Assembly: GCA_014191855.1 (NCBI GenBank) | Contig: BJHF01000008.1 | Coordinates: 1-64,000, forward strand | DNA length: 64,000 bases | Direction: 5' to 3' | Source: Deltaproteobacteria bacterium | GTDB lineage: Bacteria > Myxococcota_A > UBA796 > SXON01 | Part shown: one piece after another, positions 32,530 to 40,871 of the stretch | Layout: each line of letters opens with the position of its first letter | How positions within the stretch are numbered: the stretch's first letter is position 1 | Program-made: the position numbers and the translations under genes | Notes under the pieces: generated by a model | Told to the model about the DNA's origin: nothing | What the model saw: only the letters and a program-made list of their open reading frames with translations | Databases searched by the model: none

Positions 32530-33763
32530 ACCCGCCTCAAACATTCGACAACGTCCAACCGCGACGCCCGCCAGGCTGGCAGCGCGCCGAAGCACAATCC
32601 GATCCCGCACGTGACCACGAGCGAGGCCACGACGCCGACCACGCTGTAGGTGCTCACCCAGGTTTCGAGGAAGTGGGTGATGAGCAGGTTTGCGCCCATG
32701 GTCGTGAGCAGCCCAAGGCCAGCCCCGACCACACCGCCGGAGACGGTGAGTGTGCAGGCTTCGATCAGGAACTGCCAGAGGATGTCGCCCTGGGAGGCCC
32801 CCAGCGCCTTGCGGATGCCAATCTCACGCACCCGCTCCGTTACCGACACCAGCATGATGTTCATCACCCCGATCCCCCCGGCGAAGAGGCTCACGCCGGC
32901 GATCAGCGCCACGATGAGATCGAGCACCTGGAAGAACGTGTAGAATTGCTCCAGGAAGCCGGAGAAGTCCAGTGACTGAAAATCCTCGACGCCATTGTGG
33001 TTCGACAACAGCACGGCGTTCGCCATCGCGACCACCGAGTCGTTGTGTTCGGCGTCCTCAGTGAGCCCCACGAAGAACCGGGCCTGCTCGGGCCGACCAT
33101 CGCGCCTCTCCGCCGTCAACTGCGGGACAAATACGCTGTTCTCCCACGAGAACCCGAAGTTGATCCCCATCATGTCGCGGCGTTCCAGCACGCCCGCCAC
33201 GATGTACGGCCGCTTGCCGATGAAGATCGTTTGGCCGACGACCTCAGGGATCGACCGGTCCGGAAACAGGGTGTCGGCCAGCGGCGCGGTGATCACCGTC
33301 ACCCGCAGCCGCCCGAGCCCATCTTCAGTCGTGAGCGCCCTCCCGGCCTGAACGTGCCAGTTCAGGATCTCCAGCACAGCTTCACCGACGCCCACGATGT
33401 CGGCGGTGCCCCGAATATCGGCCGTCGCCCACACCGTTTCGCTGCCGTAAGTAGACTCACTCGCAACGGAGGCGAGGTACGGCACCTCCTGCAGTCCTGC
33501 GAGATCGATGTCGGTGAAGCCACGGTCATACCGGGCCTTGTCGCGGGCGCTGGCGGCTTCGCTCTCCGAGGGGATCCACAAGACCTCCGCATGCCGCCGA
33601 TTGTCTCAATCGCGCGCGCGAGGGTGCGCTGGCCCGACTGCGCCAGCGAGAGCATCACGACGATGGAAAACGTGCCGATCGTGACGGACAAGCTCGTGAG
33701 CAGCGTGCGGAAGAGGTTCCCCCACAACGAGCGCAGCGCGAGTCGGGCCGTTTCGAAGAACAC
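32526..33763 (-). pseudogene. MacB/FtsX-type ABC permease (first permease), frameshifted
   Basis: Two overlapping frames together make one permease of about 410 residues. The frame starting at ATG 33763 (MFFETARLALRSLWGNLFRT, then LLTSLSVTIGTFSIVVMLSL) supplies the N-terminal helix and continues to about 33595. The remainder from LWIPSESEAASARDKARYDR to the FtsX helices (SLFAGGIGVMNIMLVSVTER, REIGIRKALGASQGDILWQF) is in the -1 frame and ends at 32526. The change of frame falls at about 33585-33600, in GGCGGCATGCGG on the coding strand. No classic slippery heptamer is visible. Either a one-base deletion, an assembly error or unproven frameshifting explains it. The gene is 9 bases after the adaptor gene. 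Confidence 0.8.
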
Positions 33764-33772
33764 CGATCCTCC

Positions 33773-34876
33773 TCAGTCGATCTTGGCGCTCATGTCTTTG
33801 ATCGCGGCCTGGGCGTAGAAGGAGTCACCCTCCTTGAGCCCGCTCGTCACCTCCACCTCCCGATCGCTGCGATGCCCGAGCTGCAGCTCCACCTTTTCCT
33901 TGGTTTTCTTTCCGTCGGCCTCCCGAATGATGTAGGCGTAGGACTTCCCTTCTTCCTCGAACACGCTCTCGGCGGGCAGCTTGACGACGTCGGGCCAGCT
34001 CCCGATGCCGATGCGCACCTCCGCGGTCATACCCGGCTTGATTTCGACGCTGGCTTTCGAGGGGTCCACCTCGACTTTCACGGTGAACACGTCAATGCCG
34101 CGGGTCGGGTCGGTGTGGCCGGCCGCTGCGATCTGGCTCACAAAGCCGGGCACCTCGACGCCAGGGTAGGCGTCGAGGAGGATCCGCGCGGTCTGGTCGC
34201 GCTTCACCTTCGCCACGTCTACCTGGTTGAGGTCGATCTCCAGCAACAACCGGTCCATCTGCGCGATGGTGAGCTGCGGGTCGCCGTTCACCGTGGCGGT
34301 GATGCCCGCGGTCACGACCTCGCCCGCCTCGACGTTTCGCACGATCACCACCCCATCGATGGGCGCGGTGATTCGGGTGTACGCTAGCTGATCTTCCGCT
34401 GATTGGAGCTGCACCTTCGCGCTCTCGATGGTGAGCCTGGCCATCTCGGCTTCACGCTTGGAAACGTCGTATTCGGCGGCGGAAATACCTCGGGTGGCCA
34501 GCGCCTGCTCCTTGCGCCCGCGCTCCACCTCGGCCCGCTCCGCATCCAGCTTCGCCTGCTTCAACTGCACGCGCTGCAGCGCGACCTGCCGCTCGTACTC
34601 GGTGTCCACCACTTCGTACAGCAGATCTCCCTGGTGCACAACCTGCCCTTCTTCCACGTACACCGCCTTGATCTCGCCGGACACTTTGGTCTTGATGTCT
34701 ACGTCGTAGCGCGGGGTGATCTTGCCGGCCTCGCTCACCTCGTCGACGAGTTCGCCCTTTGTCGCTTTTCGAATCAGGTTTTCGTCTAACTTCTCCTCGT
34801 CCCCGCCGCCCATCGAGCAGGCCAGGGTTGGGAGGAGCAGGGCAAAAGCGAGGCCAAACCGGCGTGTGTGCATCAT
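33773..34876 (-). CDS. MacA/HlyD-like periplasmic adaptor lipoprotein
   Basis: A 367-residue membrane-fusion protein linking the inner-membrane ABC permeases to the TolC-like channel. It has lipobox LLPTLAC (Cys20), biotinyl-lipoyl-like halves (VSGEIKAVYVEEGQVVHQGD and ITAPIDGVVIVRNVEAGEVV) flanking a helical hairpin of about 75 residues (LKQAKLDAERAEVERGRKEQ), then beta-barrel and membrane-proximal domains. The start overlaps the upstream TolC-like gene stop (ATGA). Confidence 0.92.
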   Translation of the reverse strand: MMHTRRFGLAFALLLPTLACSMGGGDEEKLDENLIRKATKGELVDEVSEAGKITPRYDVDIKTKVSGEIKAVYVEEGQVVHQGDLLYEVVDTEYERQVALQRVQLKQAKLDAERAEVERGRKEQALATRGISAAEYDVSKREAEMARLTIESAKVQLQSAEDQLAYTRITAPIDGVVIVRNVEAGEVVTAGITATVNGDPQLTIAQMDRLLLEIDLNQVDVAKVKRDQTARILLDAYPGVEVPGFVSQIAAAGHTDPTRGIDVFTVKVEVDPSKASVEIKPGMTAEVRIGIGSWPDVVKLPAESVFEEEGKSYAYIIREADGKKTKEKVELQLGHRSDREVEVTSGLKEGDSFYAQAAIKDMSAKID

Positions 34877-36171
34877 GGGGTGCTCCCGGGAGCGAGGAGG
34901 TCGGCGCCGGCGACCCAGCGGAGGTCGAGCTCCGCGGTTGCGAGCGCCACGCGGAGGCTGGCGCCTTGGATGCGGGCCTGGCGAAACGCGGCCTGGGCGT
35001 CGAAGAGATCGAGGATCGACGCTGAGCCCTGGGCGTACAGCTCCGAGACGATGCGGAGGTTGTCGCGGGCCAGCGATTCCTGGGCATCGACCAGCGGAAC
35101 GCGCGCACGGAGCTGCGTTACCGCCGAGCGGGCCTGTCGAAGCTCTTGCTCGATGCTGTCGATCTCGGCCTCCCGGGCGAGGGTGACCTGCTTGCGGGCC
35201 AGGTTCGCCTGCTCCACCGCGTCCCGCGTTTGGAACAGGTCGAAGGGGTTCCAGGTGACCGAGATCCCGGCGCTTGCGTCGAGCCCTGTGCCCAGGTTCG
35301 CGGGGTCGAACGCGCTGGCCGCCGGGTCGGCGATGGCGGTGGTGTTCCCTACCCCGGCCGTCGCGGACAGCGTGACGGTGGGGAGCGCGCCGGCCTGGGC
35401 AGCGCGAATGCCGGCCTCGGCGGCGGCAGCTTCCTGAATGGTACGGGCGAGCTCGGGGCGGCTGGCGCCCCCCGACGCTGGGAAGTCGGCGGGTCCGATT
35501 GCGGGGGCGGCAGGCTCGTCAACGAGCACGACGTCGTCCCCAGAGAGGTGCAACAGTCGGATCAGCTCCTGCTCCGCTTCGTAGAGCTGGGCGCGGTCGG
35601 AAAGGAGGCGTTCTTCCTGCGCGTACACGTCTACGGTGCTGCGGTTCACGTCGATGCCGGCGGCGAGCCCGGCGTCGGCCTTCGCCTGGATGATCGCCAG
35701 GGACTCGCGGGTGAGCGCGAGGCCCTCTTCGCCCGCGGCGATCTGCAGCTCGTAGCCCTTGATCGACCAGTAGGCGGTGTAGGCGGCGCGCAGCAGGGTG
35801 CGCTCGGCGAGGGCCCGGTCGAGCCCGGCGAGCGTCGAGGCGGCATCTGCCAGTTCGATGGACGCGCGAATACGACCGCCGGCGTAGAGCGGGACCGCGA
35901 GGTCGGCGCGGGCGTCCCAGCTCGCGCCGCTGGTATCGTGAGCCGGTTGTTCCCAGGGTTTCACGAAGCCCGCCTGGCCACCCGCCGTCCCGCCGATGCT
36001 GGCGCTGAACCGATCCAGGCGGGCCCGGCGCGCGTCGATAGCGGCGATCGACTCGCCCAAAGCGGCGCTTTGGAGCTCAGGGTTGCGCTCGACCGCCAGC
36101 TCCAACGCGCGGCGAAGGGACAGCGTTGTGGTGTCCCCGGCCAGCGCCATCGAAATCAGCATCAGGATCAT
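34873..36171 (-). CDS. TolC-like outer-membrane efflux protein
   Basis: A 432-residue outer-membrane factor. The signal peptide [11 protein letters not shown] is followed by the TolC repeat pattern: LSLRRALELAVERNPELQSA near the start and an equivalent helix-strand-helix second half (LARDNLRIVSELYAQGSASI). ATG 36171 overlaps the ATPase stop at 36168, and the longer frame upstream is rejected for that reason. It forms the exit duct of the ABC export system with the adaptor and permeases. Confidence 0.92.
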   Translation of the reverse strand: MILMLISMALAGDTTTLSLRRALELAVERNPELQSAALGESIAAIDARRARLDRFSASIGGTAGGQAGFVKPWEQPAHDTSGASWDARADLAVPLYAGGRIRASIELADAASTLAGLDRALAERTLLRAAYTAYWSIKGYELQIAAGEEGLALTRESLAIIQAKADAGLAAGIDVNRSTVDVYAQEERLLSDRAQLYEAEQELIRLLHLSGDDVVLVDEPAAPAIGPADFPASGGASRPELARTIQEAAAAEAGIRAAQAGALPTVTLSATAGVGNTTAIADPAASAFDPANLGTGLDASAGISVTWNPFDLFQTRDAVEQANLARKQVTLAREAEIDSIEQELRQARSAVTQLRARVPLVDAQESLARDNLRIVSELYAQGSASILDLFDAQAAFRQARIQGASLRVALATAELDLRWVAGADLLAPGSTP

Positions 36172-36917
36172 GACCGTTCCTCGTGCACAGGGGGCGAGGA
36201 CGCGCGACCGGTGAGCACCTCTGCGGGAGGTCCATCCGAGACGATGCACCCATCCCGCACCAGCACCACCCGCCGGGCGCGCGCCGCCACGTCTGCCTCG
36301 TGGGTTACGACGACGATGGTGATCCCAGCGGCGTGAAGATCATCCAGCAACACGAGGATCTGCTTCGTGGTTTCGCTGTCGAGGGCACCGGTGGGCTCGT
36401 CTGCCAGCAGCAGGCGCGGCTTGGTTACGAGCGCCCGTGCGATCGCGACGCGCTGCTGCTGCCCCCCGGAGAGCTGCGTGGGCCGGTGGTGGAGCCGCTC
36501 GCCGAGGCCGACCTGTCGAAGCGCCTCGATTGCGCGCTCCTTCCGCTCGCGGGCACCTACCTTCGCGTACACGAGGGGCACCTCCACGTTCTCCACCGCG
36601 TCGAGCCGAGGGAGCAGGTTGAAGCTCTGAAAGATGAACCCGATCTTGCGGTTGCGCAGCGAGGAGAGATGGCGGTCGGTCATCGTGGACACGCGCTCGC
36701 CATCGAGCCAGTACTCGCCCTTCGTGGGGCGGTCGAGCGCGCCGAGGATGTTCATCAGCGTGGACTTCCCCGATCCGGAAGCGCCCATGATCGCCGCGTA
36801 TTCGCCGGCCTCGACGTGCAGCGACAGATCGTCGAGCGCGTTGAGCTCAACGTCGCCGGCGGTGTAGGTCTTGGTGAGGTGCTCCGCTGCGATCAACGGT
36901 CGGCGCGGCTCGGACAT
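36168..36917 (-). CDS. MacB/LolD-type ABC transporter ATPase
   Basis: A 249-residue ATP-binding subunit. It has Walker [13 protein letters not shown]-loop [10 protein letters not shown], signature [15 protein letters not shown], Walker [16 protein letters not shown] and H-loop [10 protein letters not shown]. The DEPTGALDS wording is characteristic of the MacB/LolD/FtsE group that couples to FtsX-type permeases. It is the first gene of the five-gene operon (ATPase, TolC-like, adaptor, permease, permease), each coupled by a short overlap or gap. Confidence 0.95.
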   Translation of the reverse strand: MSEPRRPLIAAEHLTKTYTAGDVELNALDDLSLHVEAGEYAAIMGASGSGKSTLMNILGALDRPTKGEYWLDGERVSTMTDRHLSSLRNRKIGFIFQSFNLLPRLDAVENVEVPLVYAKVGARERKERAIEALRQVGLGERLHHRPTQLSGGQQQRVAIARALVTKPRLLLADEPTGALDSETTKQILVLLDDLHAAGITIVVVTHEADVAARARRVVLVRDGCIVSDGPPAEVLTGRASSPPVHEERS

Positions 36918-36966
36918 CGCTCGCTGGGGAGGGCGGCGGCCCTAACCGACACCGGGAGGGGAGGGG

Positions 36967-37021
36967 GCGATCCGCGGGGCGCTCGTTGCCTTGACCGCCG
37001 AAGGGCGTCGCTGCGGATCGC
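36967..37021. terminator. Inverted repeat downstream of the beta-helix lipoprotein gene
   Basis: GCGATCCGC (36967-36975) pairs with GCGGATCGC (37013-37021). It lies just 3' of the minus-strand gene ending at 37033 and upstream of the ABC operon start at 36917. It fits a transcription stop or an operator. There is no T-run. Confidence 0.45.
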
Positions 37022-37032
37022 GGAGAGGGGGG

Positions 37033-38373
37033 TCACGGCCAGGAGCCGGCGGGCCCGCCATACGCCCCGACGTCACTCCGGCTCCCGTCCGCATCCAGCA
37101 CCGCGGGATCGCCCGCATCGAGAGCGGGACTGCCGACCGCGAGGTGCAGGTCGTCGTCTCCAGCGGCGCCGTTTGCCGTAAAGGCCGCGAAAACCGGATC
37201 CTGGCTCACATTGCCTGCGGTGCCGATAATGTTGGACTCATCCGGGTACCAGTCCCGCCCGGAGTGCCCAAAGAACCAGGAGTAGCGGACCTCCGCCAGA
37301 GGTTCGCCATACAGGACCAGACCGAATTCACCGCCGCCGAGGATGGAATTCACGAGCGTGAGGCTCCCGGGCGCCTCCGCACTGCTCTCGACAGCCAGCG
37401 CGTAGTCGTGATCGACGATGGTGACATTCACAAATTGCGTCGACGAGCTGACGAGGTAGAACCCATCGATCCCCTCGGTGCCGCGATTTGCGCCGGCGAT
37501 GACGTTCGTGAGCTCGAGCGTGCCGCCCGCGGAGTACCCGGCGACGCCGTAGCCGCCGGTATTGTCGAGGAGGCGGACCTGGCTGCCCCGAACGGCGCCG
37601 CCCTCCTGCAGGAACCCGCCGCCGGCGTACGCGTCGTTTCCCGCGATGACGACCTGCTCGAGTTGAAGGTCGGGCGAGGTCGTGTAGATCCCACCGCCAT
37701 TGATCGCGACGTTGCCGGTGATGACGACGTCGTGCATTGACAATTTGGCCGGATTGATGACGAGAACGCCGCCGCCGTATGCGTAGTCCCCTCCTTGGGA
37801 GCCGCTCCCGCCCGTGAGGGTGAGGCCGGCGAGCGTCGCGTTTTCGCCGCCGTTCACGCTCACAACCGGCCCGCCGGAGAGCGCGTCGAGCGTGGTGACC
37901 GCTGAGCCCTCAATCCCCTCGATATCCAGGTTGTGCCCCCCTAGATCGACCGCGCCGGTATACACGCCCGGCCGAATTCGCACGCACAAGAACGCATCGA
38001 GCACCGCGTCGCTCATCGCCGCATAGGGCATATCGAAGCTGCCGGGCCCGCTCGGCAAGCCGTCGGTGGCGACCCAAACGGGCTCGCTGGCGTCGGTGTC
38101 GAGGCAGTCCCAAGCGTTCTCAACGTAGCCTTCGGGCGCTACGGTCGCCAACAGGCTCGCGCCGGGATCGCCCGAGCCATCCGCATCCGCGTCTCGATAG
38201 AAGGTGCGCTCGGCACCGGTATCCTCGGGTTCGCCGCTATCGCCGTGGCCTCCGGAATCGTCCGCCCCGCCCGAGTCAGGGCCGGAGTCGGCGGCCACCG
38301 CTCCATGGGCCAGGCGATCGGCAAGCTGCGCCTCGGTGAGGAGGAAGCAGCCGGGGAGGAAGAGGGGAAACAT
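37033..38373 (-). CDS. Right-handed beta-helix lipoprotein
   Basis: A 446-residue protein. MFPLFLPGC is a short lipoprotein signal; an acidic Gly/Ser/Asp linker follows (DSGPDSGGADDSGGHGDSGE). A motif resembling a calcium/MopE repeat comes next (FYRDADADGSGDPGASLLAT). From about residue 115 parallel beta-helix turns dominate (IRPGVYTGAVDLGGHNLDIE, LAGLTLTGGSGSQGG, VVITGNVAINGGGIYTTS). The C-terminus DADGSRSDVGAYGG is shared with the lipoprotein ending at 19998. Its 416-base upstream region carries the mirrored 24-bp motifs described separately, the closest only 48 bases from the start codon. Confidence 0.82.
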   Translation of the reverse strand: MFPLFLPGCFLLTEAQLADRLAHGAVAADSGPDSGGADDSGGHGDSGEPEDTGAERTFYRDADADGSGDPGASLLATVAPEGYVENAWDCLDTDASEPVWVATDGLPSGPGSFDMPYAAMSDAVLDAFLCVRIRPGVYTGAVDLGGHNLDIEGIEGSAVTTLDALSGGPVVSVNGGENATLAGLTLTGGSGSQGGDYAYGGGVLVINPAKLSMHDVVITGNVAINGGGIYTTSPDLQLEQVVIAGNDAYAGGGFLQEGGAVRGSQVRLLDNTGGYGVAGYSAGGTLELTNVIAGANRGTEGIDGFYLVSSSTQFVNVTIVDHDYALAVESSAEAPGSLTLVNSILGGGEFGLVLYGEPLAEVRYSWFFGHSGRDWYPDESNIIGTAGNVSQDPVFAAFTANGAAGDDDLHLAVGSPALDAGDPAVLDADGSRSDVGAYGGPAGSWP

Positions 38374-38420
38374 GCGCCCGTCAGCCTATCCGTGAAGAGC
38401 GCGCCGCGCGGTCGGCCGAT

Positions 38421-38629
38421 GAGGTATCCGCTCGGATTTGCGACAAAGTCGGAGGTATCACGGCGAAAATGCGACGGCTCGCGCGCGATTCGGCCCGCAT
38501 TCGCGAGCGAGCAGCGCAAAATCGGCGTTCCCCCATGGGGTAGGTGCGGCCCGGGCCCGGGCGCGCGCGGGAACGTCGCAAAATACGGGGGATACCTCGC
38601 GAACTGTCGCAAATTGGGGGGGATGCCTG
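38421..38629. promoter_or_regulatory. Four 24-bp motifs in mirrored pairs, 31-bp period
   Basis: The motif begins GTCGCA and ends GATACCTC (copy 4: GATGCCTG), with ten variable and mostly A/T-then-G-rich bases between. Copies 1 (38421-38444) and 2 (38452-38475) read on the minus strand; copies 3 (38575-38598) and 4 (38606-38629) read on the plus strand. Within each pair the starts are exactly 31 bases apart with 7-base spacers, and the pairs are 99 bases apart. A small inverted repeat (GCTCGCG 38477-38483 / CGCGAGC 38502-38508) sits between them. The site is upstream of the beta-helix lipoprotein, so a cooperative protein-binding control region is the simplest reading. Confidence 0.7.
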
Positions 38630-38710
38630 GCCCGCCCGACGGGCTTTGCGGTGCAGCGCCACTACGCCTCAACGTGGCGCCGCCCCGGCCCCGCCACCGA
38701 CGCCGCACCC

Positions 38711-38772
38711 GCGCCGCGAACCGCCGCCACCTCCGCCTGGAAAACGGGACCGGGCCGCGCGGTTCGCCCAGG
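38711..38772. repeat. 52-nt hairpin element, copy B
   Basis: GCGAACCG (38716-38723) pairs with CGGTTCGC (38760-38767). The 36-base interior resembles that of the copy at 63887-63938, notably CGCCTG and ACCGGGCCGCG. It lies 23 bases past the stop of the minus-strand B3/4 gene. Confidence 0.6.
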
Positions 38773-38789
38773 CGGCCTGGCCGCAGCGC

Positions 38790-39413
38790 CTACGCCTCCA
38801 CCACCTCGGTCACCGCGCCCAACTCATGCAGCAGGGAGCGGTACCAAGCCATCGCGCGCCGGGTGCGGTCCTCTTCACCGATAACGCCCCAAACGAGGGA
38901 GAGGGTGCGTCGGGTTTCGGGGCTGGTTTTGGTGCGCTGAGCGTCCTTGACCGCGTTTGCGCACGGGCCCTCACCGTCGAAGAGGCAGAGGAGCCCGCCC
39001 ACGTCGATCGTCTGGCCGCCGGCGTTGAAGACATACGCCGTTTCAGGCGGGGCGATCTCGATGGAGAACGGAGGAAAGGCCCGATCGACATCCACCACCG
39101 AGATCGGCAGCCCCGAGTGTAGCGAAACCACGTTGCAGGCATCCACGAGCGGGTTGATGCTGCCCAAGGTGCCCTCGGTCGCGGCGCGGATCAGGTATTC
39201 GCTGGCCGGCTTGCTTCGGCCGGTGGGCTTGAAGCCGCCCCAGCGCAGGAGATCGCGCACCTTCGCCCGGAGCGCGTCATCGGAGGCGAGTGGAGCTGCA
39301 GCGTCCAGCCGCAAGCCAGCGCTCAGCCACTCCGGGGAGGGGCCAAGCGCTGCGGGAAGCTCGGTGAGGAACGCGCCAAGGTGCAGGAGCGGATGCGGGG
39401 CGATCGTGAGCAT
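38790..39413 (-). CDS. B3/B4 (PheRS beta-like) domain protein
   Basis: A 207-residue protein matching the stand-alone B3/4 domain family (COG3382 pattern), related to the editing/tRNA-recognition module of phenylalanyl-tRNA synthetase beta. Key stretches are GFKPTGRSKPASEYLIRAAT, GSINPLVDACNVVSLHSGLP and the closing RRTLSLVWGVIGEEDRTRRA. Proposed roles include trans-editing or amino-acid-ligand binding, but stand-alone members are not well characterised. It is cytosolic with no signal. It sits 31 bases downstream of a TPR-like hypothetical gene on the same strand. Confidence 0.82.
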   Translation of the reverse strand: MLTIAPHPLLHLGAFLTELPAALGPSPEWLSAGLRLDAAAPLASDDALRAKVRDLLRWGGFKPTGRSKPASEYLIRAATEGTLGSINPLVDACNVVSLHSGLPISVVDVDRAFPPFSIEIAPPETAYVFNAGGQTIDVGGLLCLFDGEGPCANAVKDAQRTKTSPETRRTLSLVWGVIGEEDRTRRAMAWYRSLLHELGAVTEVVEA

Positions 39414-39444
39414 CCGCTCCTGCTAACGTTGGGCGATCGGGTCG

Positions 39445-40755
39445 TCAGGCGAGGCCCTCGGGGTGGGCGGCGGAGCCCAGCTCCCGGCCGCCCGTGCGCG
39501 GCGAGCAGGACACCACCGGCGTGGTCGTGCGCGCCGACTTGCTGCCCATGTACGTGGCGATCGAGCGACGCATGGGGTCTGCCAGGGCGCGGCGAACCTC
39601 GGCCTCGGCCTCGGGAACCGCGCCGGCGCGAAACAGGGCGCCAACGCTCAGGCGCCAGCTAAGATCGTCCTCAAACGTGCCATCCAACACCTCGCGAGCG
39701 CGCTGGACAGCGCCGGGCTCGGCGAGCATCGCCGCGAACAGCGCGCGGTAGGCGCGAAACAACGGTGGACCTTCGCCCGTCATCTCGATGAGCCGATCCG
39801 CGGCTTCGCGGCCCACACCCACGAGGGTGACATCCTGGGTGGCCAGCGCACAGAGGAGCTGCCCGACGTCGTCGACGCGGAGGGCATCGCCCGAGGCCAG
39901 GGCCGAGTCCCATACGCTCCGGGCGGCGGCGAGGGCGGGGCGCTTTTCTTTCACGAGGGCGCGCAGGGTGTCGATCTCGAGCTCCGCGCGGGCGAGCGGA
40001 TGCGACGCCGGGACCGTGGCCCAATCGGAGTCGGCCGCGAGGAAGTATTCGCGAACGCCGGCATGGTCGAAGCGGGCCAGGGCTGAGCCCGCGGGACCTT
40101 CCGTCAGCTCGTCCATCTGCGCGCGGCGGTGGAGTCGCTCTTCGCTCACCCAACCGTTGTGACGGGTCGGGAGCAGCGCGAGCGCGTCCTGCACGGCGAG
40201 CCCGCGGCCGCGACGGGAGGGCCTGCCGGCGTCCACGCGCTGGGCCACGGCCACCGCATCGGGGAGCGAGAGAAAACGCTGCCAGTGGAGGGCTTCGCCG
40301 TGATCGGGGCAGGCGGTGAGGGCGCGGCCAACCGCGCGAACGGCAGCGTCGAGCGACCCCGCGACGAGGTGGAGGGCCGCCGCATCGCACCAGCCGTCGG
40401 CGCGCAGACCGGGTGAACGAAGCCCGGCGGCTCGCAGCTCGGCCCGGTTGGCGCCGTCGGACTGCACGAAGAGGCCCAGGGCCTCCACCTCCGCGCCGCC
40501 GAGGGCCCGGGCGCGCTCCCAGAAGCGCATCGCGTCGGCCGGGCGGCCCAGCACCATCCACCCGCGCGCGGCGATGGCGAGGGCGTTCCCGCGCTCCTCG
40601 TGGGGGAGGATGTCGATGCGGGGCAGGGTGCCTTCGAAACAATCGGCGCAGAACGTGGCGCCGAAGTACAGGTCGAACCAGGGGTTGAAGGTATAGACGT
40701 CGGGGAGGCAGAAGGTCGTTTGATCTTGCACGGGATACTCCAGGGTGTGCAGCAC
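39445..40755 (-). CDS. Hypothetical helical-repeat protein
   Basis: About 436 residues, family not recognised. It opens with a Cys-containing segment (FCLPDVYTFNPW, FGATFCADCFEG) that could bind metal, then is largely alpha-helical with TPR-like pairs (RPADAMRFWERARALGG, GSLDAAVRAVGRALTACPDH). The ORF extends to a GTG at 40848, but that stretch is the tandem palindrome, whose translation is just a repeated TDVRH. GTG 40755 (VLHTLEYPVQDQTTF) therefore seems the more likely start. It is divergent from a putative transglutaminase-like gene across the operator-like inverted repeat. Confidence 0.6.
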   Translation of the reverse strand: MLHTLEYPVQDQTTFCLPDVYTFNPWFDLYFGATFCADCFEGTLPRIDILPHEERGNALAIAARGWMVLGRPADAMRFWERARALGGAEVEALGLFVQSDGANRAELRAAGLRSPGLRADGWCDAAALHLVAGSLDAAVRAVGRALTACPDHGEALHWQRFLSLPDAVAVAQRVDAGRPSRRGRGLAVQDALALLPTRHNGWVSEERLHRRAQMDELTEGPAGSALARFDHAGVREYFLAADSDWATVPASHPLARAELEIDTLRALVKEKRPALAAARSVWDSALASGDALRVDDVGQLLCALATQDVTLVGVGREAADRLIEMTGEGPPLFRAYRALFAAMLAEPGAVQRAREVLDGTFEDDLSWRLSVGALFRAGAVPEAEAEVRRALADPMRRSIATYMGSKSARTTTPVVSCSPRTGGRELGSAAHPEGLA

Positions 40756-40806
40756 CCTCTCGTTGCCAGCCGCGTGCCAACGGCCAAACGCCGATTGTTC
40801 GCGAAA

Positions 40807-40851
40807 CAGGTGACGGACGTCCGTCAGTTGGTGACGGACGTCCGTCACCTG
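40807..40851. promoter_or_regulatory. Perfect 20-bp inverted repeat containing two 16-bp palindromes (operator)
   Basis: Two copies of the perfect palindrome TGACGGACGTCCGTCA lie at 40811-40826 and 40832-40847, 21 bases (two helical turns) apart. With CAGG and CCTG at the outer ends they form 20-base arms that are exact reverse complements around a 5-base centre. A further half-site GTCCGTCA follows at 40851-40858. It sits between divergent genes, 21 bases before the plus-strand ATG and its GGAGG. A dimeric repressor of TetR-like type is a plausible ligand. Confidence 0.75.
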
Positions 40852-40871
40852 TCCGTCAGTCCGGAGGTCCG

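Noticed and set aside
38421-38629. CRISPR-like reading of the repeated 24-bp motif
   Set aside because: Spacers are only 7 bases, orientation is mirrored, and there are just four copies with no cas genes.
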